From positions 1-64,000 of the forward strand of contig CANSEY010000003.1 in NCBI GenBank assembly GCA_947646015.1: a stretch of 64,000 nucleotides of DNA. The letters run 5' to 3'. This document shows positions 49,858-59,994 of this stretch, in pieces. The notes under the pieces were generated by a model. That model searched no databases. It saw only the letters and a program-made list of their open reading frames with translations, and was not told where the DNA came from. Within the stretch, counting starts at the first letter, position 1. Each line of letters opens with the position of its first letter. The position numbers were made by a program, and so were the translations under genes. The stretch is from an uncultured Bacteroides sp. (lineage in GTDB: Bacteria > Bacteroidota > Bacteroidia > Bacteroidales > Bacteroidaceae).

Positions 49858-51873
49858 ATGTCCTCCAAACCGTACCGTCACTTCATAGCACTCCTGCTGG
49901 TTTTGTTTTGTTCGCGATTCGAAGCCCAAGCCGAAGACCTGTTCGCTAAAACGGACAGTACTCTTCAACAATACTTGATCAGATGTAAGGCACAAATCAA
50001 AGATCCGGACTTTCTGCAAACAAATGATACTCTTACGCGCATGGCTCAAGAAAAAAATGACAAACGGATGCAGGTGATTGCCGTGGCCCTGAAACTGGAT
50101 TATTACTACTATCAAAACAATCCGGACAGTATCCTTGTCATGGTAGAGCGCGTGAAGAAAATCAGCCGAAGGAATAATGAACTGAAATATTTCTACTTTG
50201 CATGGGGAAGCCGATTGATTATCTATTATATCAAACAACACCAAACCAACACTGCCATTTACGAAGCCCGGAAAATGCTTCAGTCAGCGGAGGCTGATAA
50301 TTTCATTCCCGGAATCGTACAATGTTACCGTACATTGGGGACGATCTACATGACTCAATCGAATCCTAAACTGGCTTATGAAAACTTCCGGAAACAAATA
50401 GCCTTGATTGAAGAAAATGAAATAGAAGATATCAATCTGCCCACTCAATATGCTTCACTCGCCCAATGCGCTCTTGAAATGCACCGCCCCGACGAAGCGC
50501 TGAAAGCACTGGAAAAAGGATCGAAATGTACCAGGAGTTCATATCAGATATTCACTGTACAGAAAGCCTATATTCTATATTATCTGGAAACAAAAGAATA
50601 CGAAAAAGCCCGGAAAACACTTGTGGAGTTGGAGCAATTGTTCGAAAAAGATAAATCACTCACACTCTATAAAAGCGGATTATTCTATATACAAATAGAA
50701 TACTACCGGAACACCGGACAGTACCGGAAAGCACTTGACGTGATAGAAGAGATCAAGAATGATTCATCGAGCATTAACAAATACCTGGACTATACACTCA
50801 CCCAGAAACAAGGCGACATCTATTGGGAAATGAACCAGAAGGCCCGGGCTGCCCAATATTATCGGGATTATATCCTGGCAACAGACTCCATCCGAAGCCA
50901 GGAAATACAAAACTCAACCAACGAGTTCTATACCATTATGGAAGTAGAACAGCTACACAAAGAAAAAAATGAACTACTGCTGCACATGCAGGAAGAAAAA
51001 TTGCAGAAAATCAATATCGCACTTGTCTCGCTGGTCATTATTCTGGTGGCAGGAACGATGTTACTTTTCCACATCTCAAAGTTGAATAAAAAACTGAAGA
51101 GATCGGAAGCCAAAGTGATACAGCAGAACAAAGAATTGGTAGAAAACGGAGAAGAATTACGCAAAGCCAAAGAACAGGCGGAAAACGCAAGCCGGATGAA
51201 AACAACTTTTATCCAGAGTATGTCACACGAAATTCGCACTCCTCTTAATTCAATCGTCGGATTCTCTCAGGTACTGAGCAACTATTTCAAAGAAGAAGAT
51301 AATGATGAAATCAGAGAGTTCGCCTCGATCATCGAAATCAGCAGCAGCAATTTACTGCGGCTGATCAATGACGTACTCGACATCTCTTACCTAGACCAGT
51401 CGGAAATATTGCCCTACGATAAGCCCGAGGACATCAACAATTGTTGCCTGCTCAGCATCGAACGAACCCGGAACAGTATAAAGAAAGAGGTATCACTCCG
51501 TTTCGAACCGTCATGCGGACCACTTATGATATTGACCAACCCGGAAAGGGTAGCGCAGATACTGACCCACTTGCTACACAACGCAATTAAATTCACTGAC
51601 AAGGGGAATATCACGCTGGCTTACACCATCTCGCCCACAGAAAAACAGATTGTATATACCGTTACCGATACAGGGAAAGGTATCCCAGTGGAGCAACAAG
51701 AGTATGTATTCGAACGTTTTGCCAAGCTGAACGATTTTTCGCAAGGAACAGGGTTAGGGCTTCCCATCTGTCGGATTATTGCCGAAAAGCTAGGGGGGAG
51801 CCTCATCATAGATAAGACTTATACCAAGGGATGCCGCTTCATACTTACATTGCCGCTGATAAAAGCAGACTGA
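49858..51873 (+). CDS. TPR-containing membrane sensor histidine kinase
   Basis: A 671-residue kinase. Signal peptide (about 8-24), then a periplasmic sensor of TPR-like helical pairs (about 60-370), one membrane segment (about 386-408), a short coiled-coil, the phosphoacceptor domain (MSHEIRTPLNS, His near 457) and the ATPase domain (about 555-668, 'TDTGKGIPVEQQ', GTGLGL). No receiver or DNA-binding domain and no response regulator nearby, so it is an orphan. Start chosen at 49858 from the promoter and signal peptide. The signal sensed is unknown. Confidence 0.9.
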   Translation: MSSKPYRHFIALLLVLFCSRFEAQAEDLFAKTDSTLQQYLIRCKAQIKDPDFLQTNDTLTRMAQEKNDKRMQVIAVALKLDYYYYQNNPDSILVMVERVKKISRRNNELKYFYFAWGSRLIIYYIKQHQTNTAIYEARKMLQSAEADNFIPGIVQCYRTLGTIYMTQSNPKLAYENFRKQIALIEENEIEDINLPTQYASLAQCALEMHRPDEALKALEKGSKCTRSSYQIFTVQKAYILYYLETKEYEKARKTLVELEQLFEKDKSLTLYKSGLFYIQIEYYRNTGQYRKALDVIEEIKNDSSSINKYLDYTLTQKQGDIYWEMNQKARAAQYYRDYILATDSIRSQEIQNSTNEFYTIMEVEQLHKEKNELLLHMQEEKLQKINIALVSLVIILVAGTMLLFHISKLNKKLKRSEAKVIQQNKELVENGEELRKAKEQAENASRMKTTFIQSMSHEIRTPLNSIVGFSQVLSNYFKEEDNDEIREFASIIEISSSNLLRLINDVLDISYLDQSEILPYDKPEDINNCCLLSIERTRNSIKKEVSLRFEPSCGPLMILTNPERVAQILTHLLHNAIKFTDKGNITLAYTISPTEKQIVYTVTDTGKGIPVEQQEYVFERFAKLNDFSQGTGLGLPICRIIAEKLGGSLIIDKTYTKGCRFILTLPLIKAD

Positions 51874-51887
51874 TAATACCCCAAAAA

Positions 51888-51924
51888 GGTTGCCCCTCAG
51901 GCGGAAACCGCCCTCGGAGCAACC
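51888..51924. terminator. Hairpin between the kinase and glsA
   Basis: GGTTGC (51888-51893) and GCAACC (51919-51924) enclose a second stem GGCGG/CCGCC. A-rich tracts on both sides make it usable for both convergent genes. Confidence 0.65.
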
Positions 51925-51958
51925 TAAACAAAAAAACGGTAAAGCGTTACCGCTACTT

Positions 51959-52924
51959 CTAATCGACGATGGTCACTCTCGCACCATTGAATACATTCAA
52001 TCCCAATTTGTTCATGATGTACTTAATGGCCAACTGTGCTTTCACCGAGTTGCCCGAGCCATCTAAAGGAGGAGCAAAGGCAGATACACCGAATACACCC
52101 GGCAATACTCCCATCACACCACCACCTACACCGGTCTTGGCAGGAATACCTGAAGTATACATCCAGTCGCCCGAATGTTCGTAGAAGCCTACGGTAGCAA
52201 TCATAGATGTGATTTTAGGAGTCAGTTCGGAATCGAACACCTGCTTTTTAGTCACAGGATTCACACCGCCATTGGCAACCGTACCGGCAGCCACCGACAA
52301 CATCTGTGCAGTTACCCCCAAAGAGCACTGGCGAGTATAAAGGTCCAGTGACATATTGGGATCGTCATAGATACGATTATAGTTCTTCAGTAACCAGGCA
52401 ATAGAACGGTTATTGAAATTGGTAGCTGTCTCCGACTTATAGAGTTCTTCGATCAACTGTGGAGCAGAACCGCAAAGATCGGTAATGTTCTGTACGATGG
52501 CGTCCCATTTCTTATCTGAATTACCAATCGGAGTCACCATGGAACAAGCTGAGATGGCTCCGGCATTTACCAACGGAGTAGACGGATGGTCATTCTCCAA
52601 CAAGATGGCAATGATAGAGTTAAAAGGAAGTCCGGTAGCATCCGCACCGATCATCTCAAGCACTTTCTGTGCCCCGTATTGGCGGAGAATCAGAATGGCT
52701 GTATGCACTTTAGATACGGATTCGATACCGAAACGATAATCAAAGTCACCCACGGTAATGGTCTGACCGTTCAGCAGGCAGACACTGATACCAAAAAGGT
52801 TTTTGTCTATATTGGCCAGATAAGGAATATAATCGGCATTCTTACCGCCTGTATTACCTTTTACCTGTTCGTAGGCCTGCTGCACAACCTCTTTTATTTG
52901 GGAAATAGATATTTTTTTGTCCAT
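51959..52924 (-). CDS. glsA: Glutaminase A
   Basis: Hydrolyses glutamine to glutamate and ammonia. The 321-residue serine-dependent glutaminase carries the beta-lactamase-like Ser69-x-x-Lys72 pair (ESVSKV) and 'NDHPSTPLVNAGAI'. It lies 15 bases after gadB on the same strand. Together they turn glutamine into glutamate and then GABA, taking up protons, the acid-resistance route described in gut Bacteroides. Confidence 0.96.
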   Translation of the reverse strand: MDKKISISQIKEVVQQAYEQVKGNTGGKNADYIPYLANIDKNLFGISVCLLNGQTITVGDFDYRFGIESVSKVHTAILILRQYGAQKVLEMIGADATGLPFNSIIAILLENDHPSTPLVNAGAISACSMVTPIGNSDKKWDAIVQNITDLCGSAPQLIEELYKSETATNFNNRSIAWLLKNYNRIYDDPNMSLDLYTRQCSLGVTAQMLSVAAGTVANGGVNPVTKKQVFDSELTPKITSMIATVGFYEHSGDWMYTSGIPAKTGVGGGVMGVLPGVFGVSAFAPPLDGSGNSVKAQLAIKYIMNKLGLNVFNGARVTIVD

Positions 52925-52939
52925 ACTAATTCATATTAT

Positions 52940-54382
52940 TTATTTCTTGGCAGCTTGTGGTTTACCGGTATGGTTAAATACTTTGGCTTCTACCGGCAGA
53001 TTCTTCTCCTGGGCAATACGAGTGGATGTCGGGTATTCCAGTTTTTCCAGTTCGGCAATAGCATTCTTAATGTCGCCCAGCAACATGTCGGCCATATCAC
53101 GACTGAATCCCTGACGGACAACGACACGCATAACCACATAATCTTGCAGCTTGGCAGGCAATGTATATGCCGGAACCATCCAGCCATGCTGAGCCAGCTT
53201 ATCCTGCAAATCGTAAAGAGTCCATTTGGCGTTCTTTGCATATTCCGGTTTCATGTACCAAATGAACAACGGGTTTACTACATCTTCCGAGTAGTTGACG
53301 AACGGAGTCATCTTAGCAATCTGGCTGTGGATGTATTTGGCAATCTGCAAAGAGTTGTATTGTACTTCCTTGTATCCTTGGAATCCTAAACGAATAAATT
53401 GATAATATTGTCCCAAAATCTGAGCTGCAGGACGAGAGAAGTTCAAACCTACCTGAGTAATGTTAGCTCCTAAGTAGTTTACGCTGAAAGCCATTTCTTC
53501 GGGCAGATATTCTTTGCCTTTCCAGACAACCCAACCCAAACCCGGATATACGAGACCGAACTTATGGCCGGATACACTGATGGAAAGAACCCATTTCAGA
53601 CGGAAGTCCCATTTGGTATCAGGATACAGGAACGGCAGGATGAAACCACCGCTGGCAGCGTCTACGTGAATAGGAATATCATAACCGGTTTTAGCGTTAT
53701 ACGCATCGAGGGCTTTGTCAAGGGCTTCAACATCATCGTTCAGACCGGTCCATGTAACCCCTTGGATTGGAACTACACAGATTGTATTTTCATCACACAT
53801 CTTCAGGGCTTCTTCCGGGTCAAGTGTGGTCTTGTCCAGCGTCAAAGGCACCTGACGCATCTCAATCTGCCACAACTGAGCAAATTTTTCCCAAACAACC
53901 TGGAAACCGGTTGAAATGACAAAGTTAGGTTTATCAAATGGTTTACCCTGGGCCTGACGTTTTTTGCGCCAACGCAACCAGGCAGCTACACCACCCAACA
54001 TACAAGCTTCTGAAGAACCGATAGCCAATGCACCGGTTTTCCAGGTATCTTTTTCCGGAGAGTTCCACAAATTAGCAACGATATTGATACATTTACCGTT
54101 CATCACAGCAATGCGAGGATATTCTGTCTCATCAATGTAGTTGATATTGATAGCTTCGTTCATCAGCTTCGTTGCATAATCATCCATATAAGTAGTCACG
54201 AATGTAGCAAGATTCAGACGGGGCTGAGTTTGAGCAAAAGTTTCGTCCTTCACCATCTGATAGGCGATTTCCGGAGTAGTAGGACCATCAGGTATTTTCT
54301 CTACCGGAGAGGGTTGTAACATTCTGTTTGAACCAAATGCTTCTGTTTTAGCATCACCTTTTCTGAAATTTAAATCTTCCAT
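52940..54382 (-). CDS. gadB: Glutamate decarboxylase
   Basis: PLP-dependent conversion of glutamate to GABA and CO2 with proton consumption. 480 residues. The PLP lysine is Lys274 in SVSGHKFG and the ring-contacting Asp is Asp241 in HVDAASGG. It is upstream of glsA in an operon. No GABA/glutamate antiporter (gadC) or potassium channel gene, often found with this pair, lies in the window. The next gene upstream is a divergent MFS transporter. The promoter could not be read with confidence. Confidence 0.97.
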   Translation of the reverse strand: MEDLNFRKGDAKTEAFGSNRMLQPSPVEKIPDGPTTPEIAYQMVKDETFAQTQPRLNLATFVTTYMDDYATKLMNEAININYIDETEYPRIAVMNGKCINIVANLWNSPEKDTWKTGALAIGSSEACMLGGVAAWLRWRKKRQAQGKPFDKPNFVISTGFQVVWEKFAQLWQIEMRQVPLTLDKTTLDPEEALKMCDENTICVVPIQGVTWTGLNDDVEALDKALDAYNAKTGYDIPIHVDAASGGFILPFLYPDTKWDFRLKWVLSISVSGHKFGLVYPGLGWVVWKGKEYLPEEMAFSVNYLGANITQVGLNFSRPAAQILGQYYQFIRLGFQGYKEVQYNSLQIAKYIHSQIAKMTPFVNYSEDVVNPLFIWYMKPEYAKNAKWTLYDLQDKLAQHGWMVPAYTLPAKLQDYVVMRVVVRQGFSRDMADMLLGDIKNAIAELEKLEYPTSTRIAQEKNLPVEAKVFNHTGKPQAAKK

Positions 54383-54408
54383 AATTACTCTTATTTTTAA
54401 TTAGGTTT

Positions 54409-54432
54409 AGGCGATGGGGATTTTCCCCGTCG
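54409..54432. promoter_or_regulatory. Palindrome in the gadB-MFS divergent gap
   Basis: GGCGATGGGGATTTTCCCCGTCG near 54409-54431 is an imperfect inverted repeat (one mismatch) 27 bases upstream of gadB, in a 261-base divergent gap. It could be an operator or leader stem for gadB. Confidence 0.3.
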
Positions 54433-54643
54433 AATTTCCCACAACAACAGTGAGAGGATATGAAAGTTCTTCGGTTTTACATTATTTGGGGTTTATTAAA
54501 AAGGGGGGCGACGGAAAAGTTAATAAGTTATCTCCAGCCCTAATAGGAAGATATCCCAACACACTTTCTGCTGCTTGTGTGCCGAACATTCTAACGGATC
54601 GTTTGTTCTTCACACACCTAAACTTTATAATACCTATATAACT

Positions 54644-55879
54644 ATGCGTATTCAAACTGGCCATGGGACTATTCCCCTTATTACCCTCATCGGCATCTGG
54701 TCTATCTCGGCCCTGAATGCCCTACCGGGGCTGGCGGTTTCTCCTATTCTGGGGAAGCTCTCCGCCATCTTTCCACACTCCACCGAACTGGACATACAGA
54801 TGCTTTCGTCTCTGCCTTCACTATTGATTATCCCATTTATCCTTTTGGCAGGTAAACTGACGGAACGGGTCAATTTCATCCGTCTGCTCCAAGCCGGACT
54901 TGCCATCTTTGCTCTAAGCGGAGTGCTCTACCTACTGTCGGGACAGATGTGGCAACTGATTGCCGTGAGTGCCTTACTGGGAGTAGGCTCCGGACTGATC
55001 GTCCCGCTATCCACCGGATTAATCTCCAAATACTTTGTAGGTTCATACCGTGTGAAACAGTTCGGATTAAGTTCGGCCATCACCAACATAACACTGGTAG
55101 TAGCTACGGCAGTAACCGGATACCTTGCTGAAGTCAACTGGCATCTCCCATTCGTCGTCTATCTGCTTCCAATCATTTCACTCGTACTCTCGGTATATCT
55201 GCAACGCAGCATGGCAAGCGAAGGCAGTACCTCGCTTACCAACGACAAAGCCCCGGCAGACAAAGAAGAAGATGTAGATACCGGTAACAGCAAATACGGC
55301 ATTCACGTTCGCCATCTTGCAGGCATTATGGGTGTTTACGGACTGGCTACCTTTCTGGTACTGGTAGTCAGTTTCAACCTGCCATTCCTGATGGAAGAAT
55401 ATCATTTCACCAGTGGTAACTCCGGTATTATGATTTCTCTCTTCTTTCTGGCTATCATGACTCCCGGTTTTTTTCTGAACCGGATCGTAGGCACTCTGAA
55501 AGAGAAAACAAAGTTCTACAGTTTTTTGAGTATCGGCATCGGACTGGCACTGATCTGGATCTCACCCAAAGAATGGGTGATAGCTCCGGGATGTATCCTG
55601 GTCGGGCTGGGGTACGGAGTTATCCAACCTGTTGTCTACAACCAGACAACCCATACGGCTATTTCACGCAAAGTGACACTGGCACTGGCATTCGTAATGG
55701 CGATGAACTATCTTGCCATCCTGCTATGTCCCTTCATTATCGACTTCTTCCAGTCGACTGTATTCCACATCAAATCTCAGCAGTTTGCTTTTGTATTCAA
55801 TCTATGCATCAGCATCGTAATGCTTGTCATTTCCTATACCAAGCGAAATTCTTTCTTGTTTAATGATAATCTGAAATAG
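54644..55879 (+). CDS. MFS transporter
   Basis: A 411-residue major facilitator protein with about 12 membrane segments. Between segments 2 and 3 is LAGKLTERVNFIRLLQAGL, a weak form of the MFS loop motif, and a charged central loop (about 195-225, 'TNDKAPADKEEDVD') divides the halves. Substrate unknown. The sequence most resembles drug/sugar efflux-type members. The ATG at 54644 opens directly before the first hydrophobic segment. It is divergent from gadB, so a joint role in acid response is possible but unproven. Confidence 0.85.
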   Translation: MRIQTGHGTIPLITLIGIWSISALNALPGLAVSPILGKLSAIFPHSTELDIQMLSSLPSLLIIPFILLAGKLTERVNFIRLLQAGLAIFALSGVLYLLSGQMWQLIAVSALLGVGSGLIVPLSTGLISKYFVGSYRVKQFGLSSAITNITLVVATAVTGYLAEVNWHLPFVVYLLPIISLVLSVYLQRSMASEGSTSLTNDKAPADKEEDVDTGNSKYGIHVRHLAGIMGVYGLATFLVLVVSFNLPFLMEEYHFTSGNSGIMISLFFLAIMTPGFFLNRIVGTLKEKTKFYSFLSIGIGLALIWISPKEWVIAPGCILVGLGYGVIQPVVYNQTTHTAISRKVTLALAFVMAMNYLAILLCPFIIDFFQSTVFHIKSQQFAFVFNLCISIVMLVISYTKRNSFLFNDNLK

Positions 55880-55885
55880 AAAATG

Positions 55886-55893
55886 TAATTTTG
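55886..55893 (+). promoter_or_regulatory. -7 element of the murF promoter
   Basis: TAATTTTG, 28 bases before the murF ATG and just after the MFS gene. Confidence 0.45.
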
Positions 55894-55921
55894 CACTTAC
55901 AACAGAGAAAAACCGATTATT

Positions 55922-57220
55922 ATGAAACTTTCTGCTCTCTACCAGATATTCCTGGATTGTGCCGTAGTGACCACCGACAGCCGCAACTGCCCTGCAGGTT
56001 CACTGTTTATTGCCCTGAAAGGCGAATCATTCAATGGAAACGCTTTTGCAGCTCAAGCATTAAAAGACGGCTGTGCATACGCCATCGTAGATGAAGCCGA
56101 ATATGCTCCGGAAAACAACAGACATATCATTCTGGTGGACAATTGCCTGCAAACCCTTCAGCAACTGGCTAATTATCACCGCCGCCAACTGGGTACAAAA
56201 GTGATCGGCATTACCGGAACCAACGGGAAAACAACCACTAAAGAGCTGATTTCTGCTGTCTTGTCGAAATCTCACAATGTACTCTACACAGAAGGAAACC
56301 TAAACAACCACATTGGAGTGCCCATGACTCTGCTTCGCCTAAAAGCAGAACATGAACTGGCAGTGATCGAAATGGGGGCTAATCATCCCGGAGAGATAAA
56401 ATTTCTGGTACACATTGCCGAGCCGGATTATGGAATTATCACCAATGTGGGAAAAGCGCATCTGGAAGGATTCGGTTCCTTTGAAGGAGTGATCCGCACC
56501 AAAGGAGAATTATATGACTATCTCCGTGAAAAGGAAGATTCTACCGTCTTTATACACCATGATAATGCTTATCTGATGGACATCGCTCATGACCTGAATC
56601 TGATTCCCTACGGAAGTGAAGACTCACTTTATGTGAATGGACATGTGACCGGGCATTCCCCTTATCTGACTTTCGAATGGAAAGCAGGCAAAGATGGTGA
56701 CTTGCACAAAGTGCAAACTCAGCTTATCGGCGAATATAACTTCCCAAATGCATTGGCTGCCGTTACTATCGGTCGGTTCTTTGGAGTGGAAGCCGGAAAA
56801 ATAGATGAAGCACTAGCCGGTTATACTCCCCGCAATAACCGTTCACAACTGAAAAAAACCGCGGATAATACACTAATTATAGACGCTTACAATGCCAATC
56901 CGACCAGCATGATGGCAGCCCTCCAAAACTTCCGTAATATGACTGTGGAAAAGAAAATGCTGATATTAGGCGATATGCGTGAATTGGGGACGGAAAGTGC
57001 AGCTGAACACCGCAAAATCGTGGACTTCCTGCAAGAGTGCTCTTTTGAGAAAGTCCTGCTGGTTGGAGAACAATTTACAGCAACTCATCCTCCTTATCAC
57101 ACCTATGCCAATGCACAGGAAGTGATAAAGGAACTGCAAACGGAAAAGCCTAAAGACTACACCATCCTGATCAAAGGATCGAATGGTATCAAACTGAACA
57201 CGGTTGTTGAATTTTTATAA
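55922..57220 (+). CDS. murF: UDP-MurNAc-tripeptide D-Ala-D-Ala ligase
   Basis: Adds the D-Ala-D-Ala made by Ddl to the muramyl tripeptide. The 432-residue Mur ligase has the substrate domain (1-85), the ATP loop GITGTNGKTTTK (97-107), the middle-domain MGANHPGEI, and a C-terminal domain with 'DAYNANPTSM'. It is outside the main mur/fts cluster. Convergent with the VanZ-like gene, only 4 bases apart. Confidence 0.96.
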   Translation: MKLSALYQIFLDCAVVTTDSRNCPAGSLFIALKGESFNGNAFAAQALKDGCAYAIVDEAEYAPENNRHIILVDNCLQTLQQLANYHRRQLGTKVIGITGTNGKTTTKELISAVLSKSHNVLYTEGNLNNHIGVPMTLLRLKAEHELAVIEMGANHPGEIKFLVHIAEPDYGIITNVGKAHLEGFGSFEGVIRTKGELYDYLREKEDSTVFIHHDNAYLMDIAHDLNLIPYGSEDSLYVNGHVTGHSPYLTFEWKAGKDGDLHKVQTQLIGEYNFPNALAAVTIGRFFGVEAGKIDEALAGYTPRNNRSQLKKTADNTLIIDAYNANPTSMMAALQNFRNMTVEKKMLILGDMRELGTESAAEHRKIVDFLQECSFEKVLLVGEQFTATHPPYHTYANAQEVIKELQTEKPKDYTILIKGSNGIKLNTVVEFL

Positions 57221-57224
57221 AAGC

Positions 57225-57617
57225 CTACTTTTTACTTAACATACGTGGACGGACAATAAAATATCCTATCAGACTGGCCAATACCGCACCTGTGGTATTG
57301 GCTGCAAAGTCCATCCAGTCTCCCCCACGATAGGTCGTACAATATTCCTGCAACAATTCTACACATCCGCTGAACAACACCGGACAAACGAATGCTCCTA
57401 CCCAAGCATGCCACACCGGAGTGTGGTCTCTACGGTGTGCCCGTAAAAACTCCAGCCACAGCATACCGGACATGCCAAAATACATACAAATATGAACGAC
57501 CTTATCGATATTAGGAATTTTACTAATCTCCGTTGAAGGAGGTTTGAAGAACGACAGATAGATGACCGCAAGAATGATAAAGAGCGATACGGGATATTTC
57601 TTAATATACGATAGCAT
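57225..57617 (-). CDS. VanZ-like membrane protein
   Basis: A 130-residue protein with four hydrophobic segments. The 'DKVVHICMYFGMSGMLWLEF' and 'EYCTTYRGGDWMDFAANTTG' blocks are the VanZ-like family pattern, including the conserved 'D..DF.AN..G'. VanZ gives weak teicoplanin resistance in enterococci, but most family members, including this single housekeeping-type gene, have no known role. Convergent with murF. Confidence 0.85.
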   Translation of the reverse strand: MLSYIKKYPVSLFIILAVIYLSFFKPPSTEISKIPNIDKVVHICMYFGMSGMLWLEFLRAHRRDHTPVWHAWVGAFVCPVLFSGCVELLQEYCTTYRGGDWMDFAANTTGAVLASLIGYFIVRPRMLSKK

Positions 57618-57662
57618 ACCTAAATAAATTACAGATGAATCGCAAATATAAGGAACATTTTC

Positions 57663-57670
57663 TATATTTG
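57663..57670 (+). promoter_or_regulatory. -7 element of the symporter gene
   Basis: TATATTTG, 51 bases before the ATG at 57722. Confidence 0.45.
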
Positions 57671-57721
57671 CACGTTTAAAGCGAGAAAATCTATCGAATT
57701 GTAAGATAACATATACTTTTT

Positions 57722-59089
57722 ATGACAAAAAAAGAAAGAGGAAACTTTGGTAGTAAACTGGGTGTGATATTAGCTTCTGCAGGGTCAGCCGTCGGACTGG
57801 GCAATATATGGAGATTCCCTTATGAAACGGGAAATCATGGAGGAGCTGCTTTTATTCTTATTTATCTGGGATGCATCCTCCTACTCGGACTACCGATTAT
57901 GATAGCTGAATTTTTAATCGGACGGCACTCACAGGCTAATACTGCCCGTGCTTACCAGATACTGGCTCCCGGCACTCAATGGCGTTGGGTAGGACGAATG
58001 GGAGTTTTGGCAGGATTCCTTATTCTTGGCTATTACTCTGTAGTGGCCGGATGGACATTAGAATATATATTCGAAGCTGTCAGCAACAGTTTTGCAGGTA
58101 AAACTCCGGCGGAGTTCATCTCTTCTTTCCAAAGTTTCTCCAGCAATCCCTGGCGTCCGGCCCTATGGCTCACGTTATTCTTACTCGCTACCCATTTCAT
58201 CATCGTGAAAGGGGTAGAGAAGGGAATCGAAAAATCATCTAAAATTATGATGCCGACCCTCTTCATCATTATCTTAATACTGGTGGGATGCTCTGTCACT
58301 TTGCCGGGAGCGGGCAAAGGCATAGAGTTTCTGCTAAAACCGGATTTTAGTAAAGTAGATGGCAATGTATTTTTGGGAGCTATGGGACAGGCATTTTTCT
58401 CACTCAGTCTGGGAATGGGATGCCTATGTACCTATGCCTCTTATTTCAGCAAAAATACCAACCTCACCCGAACGGCTTTCAGCGTAGGAATCATCGACAC
58501 ATTTGTCGCTGTACTAGCCGGTTTTATCATCTTTCCTGCAGCGTTTTCGGTAGGAATTCAACCGGACGCCGGACCCAGTTTAATTTTTATAACCCTTCCT
58601 AACGTGTTCCAACAGGCTTTCAGCGGAATACCGATACTGGCATATATTTTTTCAGTGATGTTCTACGTATTGCTGGCGCTGGCAGCTCTGACTTCTACCA
58701 TCTCATTGCACGAAGTGGTTACGGCCTACCTGCACGAAGAGTTCAACTTTACAAGGGGAAAAGCTGCCCGGTTAGTGACGACAGGTTGTATTCTGTTAGG
58801 GATACTCTGTTCACTCTCTCTGGGAGTTACCAAGGAGTTCACCATCTTCGGACTGGGTATGTTCGACTTGTTCGACTTCGTAACTGCCAAACTGATGTTG
58901 CCATTGGGCGGATTACTCATTTCCATTTTTACCGGATGGTATCTGGATAAGAAACTCGTTTGGTCGGAAATCACGAATAACGGTACCCTGAAAGTTCCTA
59001 CCTATAAACTGATTATCTTTATTCTGAAATACGTAGCCCCGATTGCCATTTCAGTGATCTTCATTAATGAACTGGGGCTACTGAAATAA
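57722..59089 (+). CDS. Sodium:neurotransmitter symporter family protein
   Basis: A 455-residue LeuT-fold transporter. The sodium-site helix GSAVGLGNIWRFPYETGNHG (20-39) is the family signature. About 11 membrane segments, as usual for bacterial members. It moves an amino acid or related amine with sodium. The specific substrate is unknown. It is followed within 2 bases by the HhH-protein gene. Confidence 0.93.
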   Translation: MTKKERGNFGSKLGVILASAGSAVGLGNIWRFPYETGNHGGAAFILIYLGCILLLGLPIMIAEFLIGRHSQANTARAYQILAPGTQWRWVGRMGVLAGFLILGYYSVVAGWTLEYIFEAVSNSFAGKTPAEFISSFQSFSSNPWRPALWLTLFLLATHFIIVKGVEKGIEKSSKIMMPTLFIIILILVGCSVTLPGAGKGIEFLLKPDFSKVDGNVFLGAMGQAFFSLSLGMGCLCTYASYFSKNTNLTRTAFSVGIIDTFVAVLAGFIIFPAAFSVGIQPDAGPSLIFITLPNVFQQAFSGIPILAYIFSVMFYVLLALAALTSTISLHEVVTAYLHEEFNFTRGKAARLVTTGCILLGILCSLSLGVTKEFTIFGLGMFDLFDFVTAKLMLPLGGLLISIFTGWYLDKKLVWSEITNNGTLKVPTYKLIIFILKYVAPIAISVIFINELGLLK

Positions 59090-59091
59090 AA

Positions 59092-59994
59092 ATGTGGAAA
59101 GACTTCTTTTACTTCACACGTGCAGAACGGCAAGGTATCCTGATACTTGCCGTTTTGTGTATTCTCGTATTTGTGGCCGGATGGTTGATCCCTGTCAAAG
59201 AGAACACGGCAAAAAACGATACGGAAAAGTTTAAAAAGGAATATGCCGGTTTTATGTCCTCCATCCGCGAAAAAGAACAAAAGATATATTCACACAATAA
59301 CCGCTTTCAGCCCCCACGAACAGTCCGTCTGACTACATTTGACCCTAATATCACCGACTCTGTCGGATTCCTTGATTTGGGACTGCCGGCATGGATGGCA
59401 AAGAACATCCTAAAGTATCGAAATAAAGGTGGAAAATTCCGTCGGGCGGAAGACTTCCGAAAAGTATACGGATTAACGCAGGAACAATACGAAATGCTCC
59501 TACCTTATATTCATATAGCTACGCTCGCAAAGCCCAAAGATACACTTCGCCTCTATACCCGAAAGATAGAAGAAGACACACTGAAATTTTTTAAATATGC
59601 AGCCGGAACAGTAGTCGAACTGAACAGTGCAGACACAACGGAACTGAAGAAGATCCCCGGTATAGGTAGTGGAATTGCCCGGATGATAACAGGATATCGC
59701 AACCGTTTAGGAGGATTTTATGATATAGCACAATTGAAGGAGATACATCTCAATGTAGAAAAGCTCCGCCCCTGGTTTAACGTGGCAACCGGCAATACCC
59801 GACGACTGAATATCAACCGAACCGGTATCGAAAGGCTCAAAGCTCATCCTTACATCAACTTCTACCAAGCCAAAATAATCGTAGAATACAGAAAAAAGAA
59901 AGGAATATTAAAAAGTCTGAAGCAACTTTCTCTCTACGAAGAGTTTACGCCTCAAGATCTGGAGCGAATCAGCCACTACATCTGTTTTGAGTAA
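59092..59994 (+). CDS. Membrane-anchored helix-hairpin-helix protein
   Basis: A 300-residue protein with one N-terminal membrane segment (about 14-34) and three ComEA-like helix-hairpin-helix units: about 78-130 ('LDLGLPAWMAKNILKYRNKG'), about 180-230 ('ELKKIPGIGSGIARMITGYR') and about 240-300 ('LKAHPYINFYQAKIIVEYRK'). HhH units bind DNA without sequence preference. Topology would place them in the periplasm, as for ComEA, so a role in DNA uptake is possible, but no other competence genes are here. Confidence 0.85.
   Translation: MWKDFFYFTRAERQGILILAVLCILVFVAGWLIPVKENTAKNDTEKFKKEYAGFMSSIREKEQKIYSHNNRFQPPRTVRLTTFDPNITDSVGFLDLGLPAWMAKNILKYRNKGGKFRRAEDFRKVYGLTQEQYEMLLPYIHIATLAKPKDTLRLYTRKIEEDTLKFFKYAAGTVVELNSADTTELKKIPGIGSGIARMITGYRNRLGGFYDIAQLKEIHLNVEKLRPWFNVATGNTRRLNINRTGIERLKAHPYINFYQAKIIVEYRKKKGILKSLKQLSLYEEFTPQDLERISHYICFE

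Noticed and set aside
52586..53389. 267-codon open frame on the plus strand
   Set aside because: Antisense to glsA and gadB.
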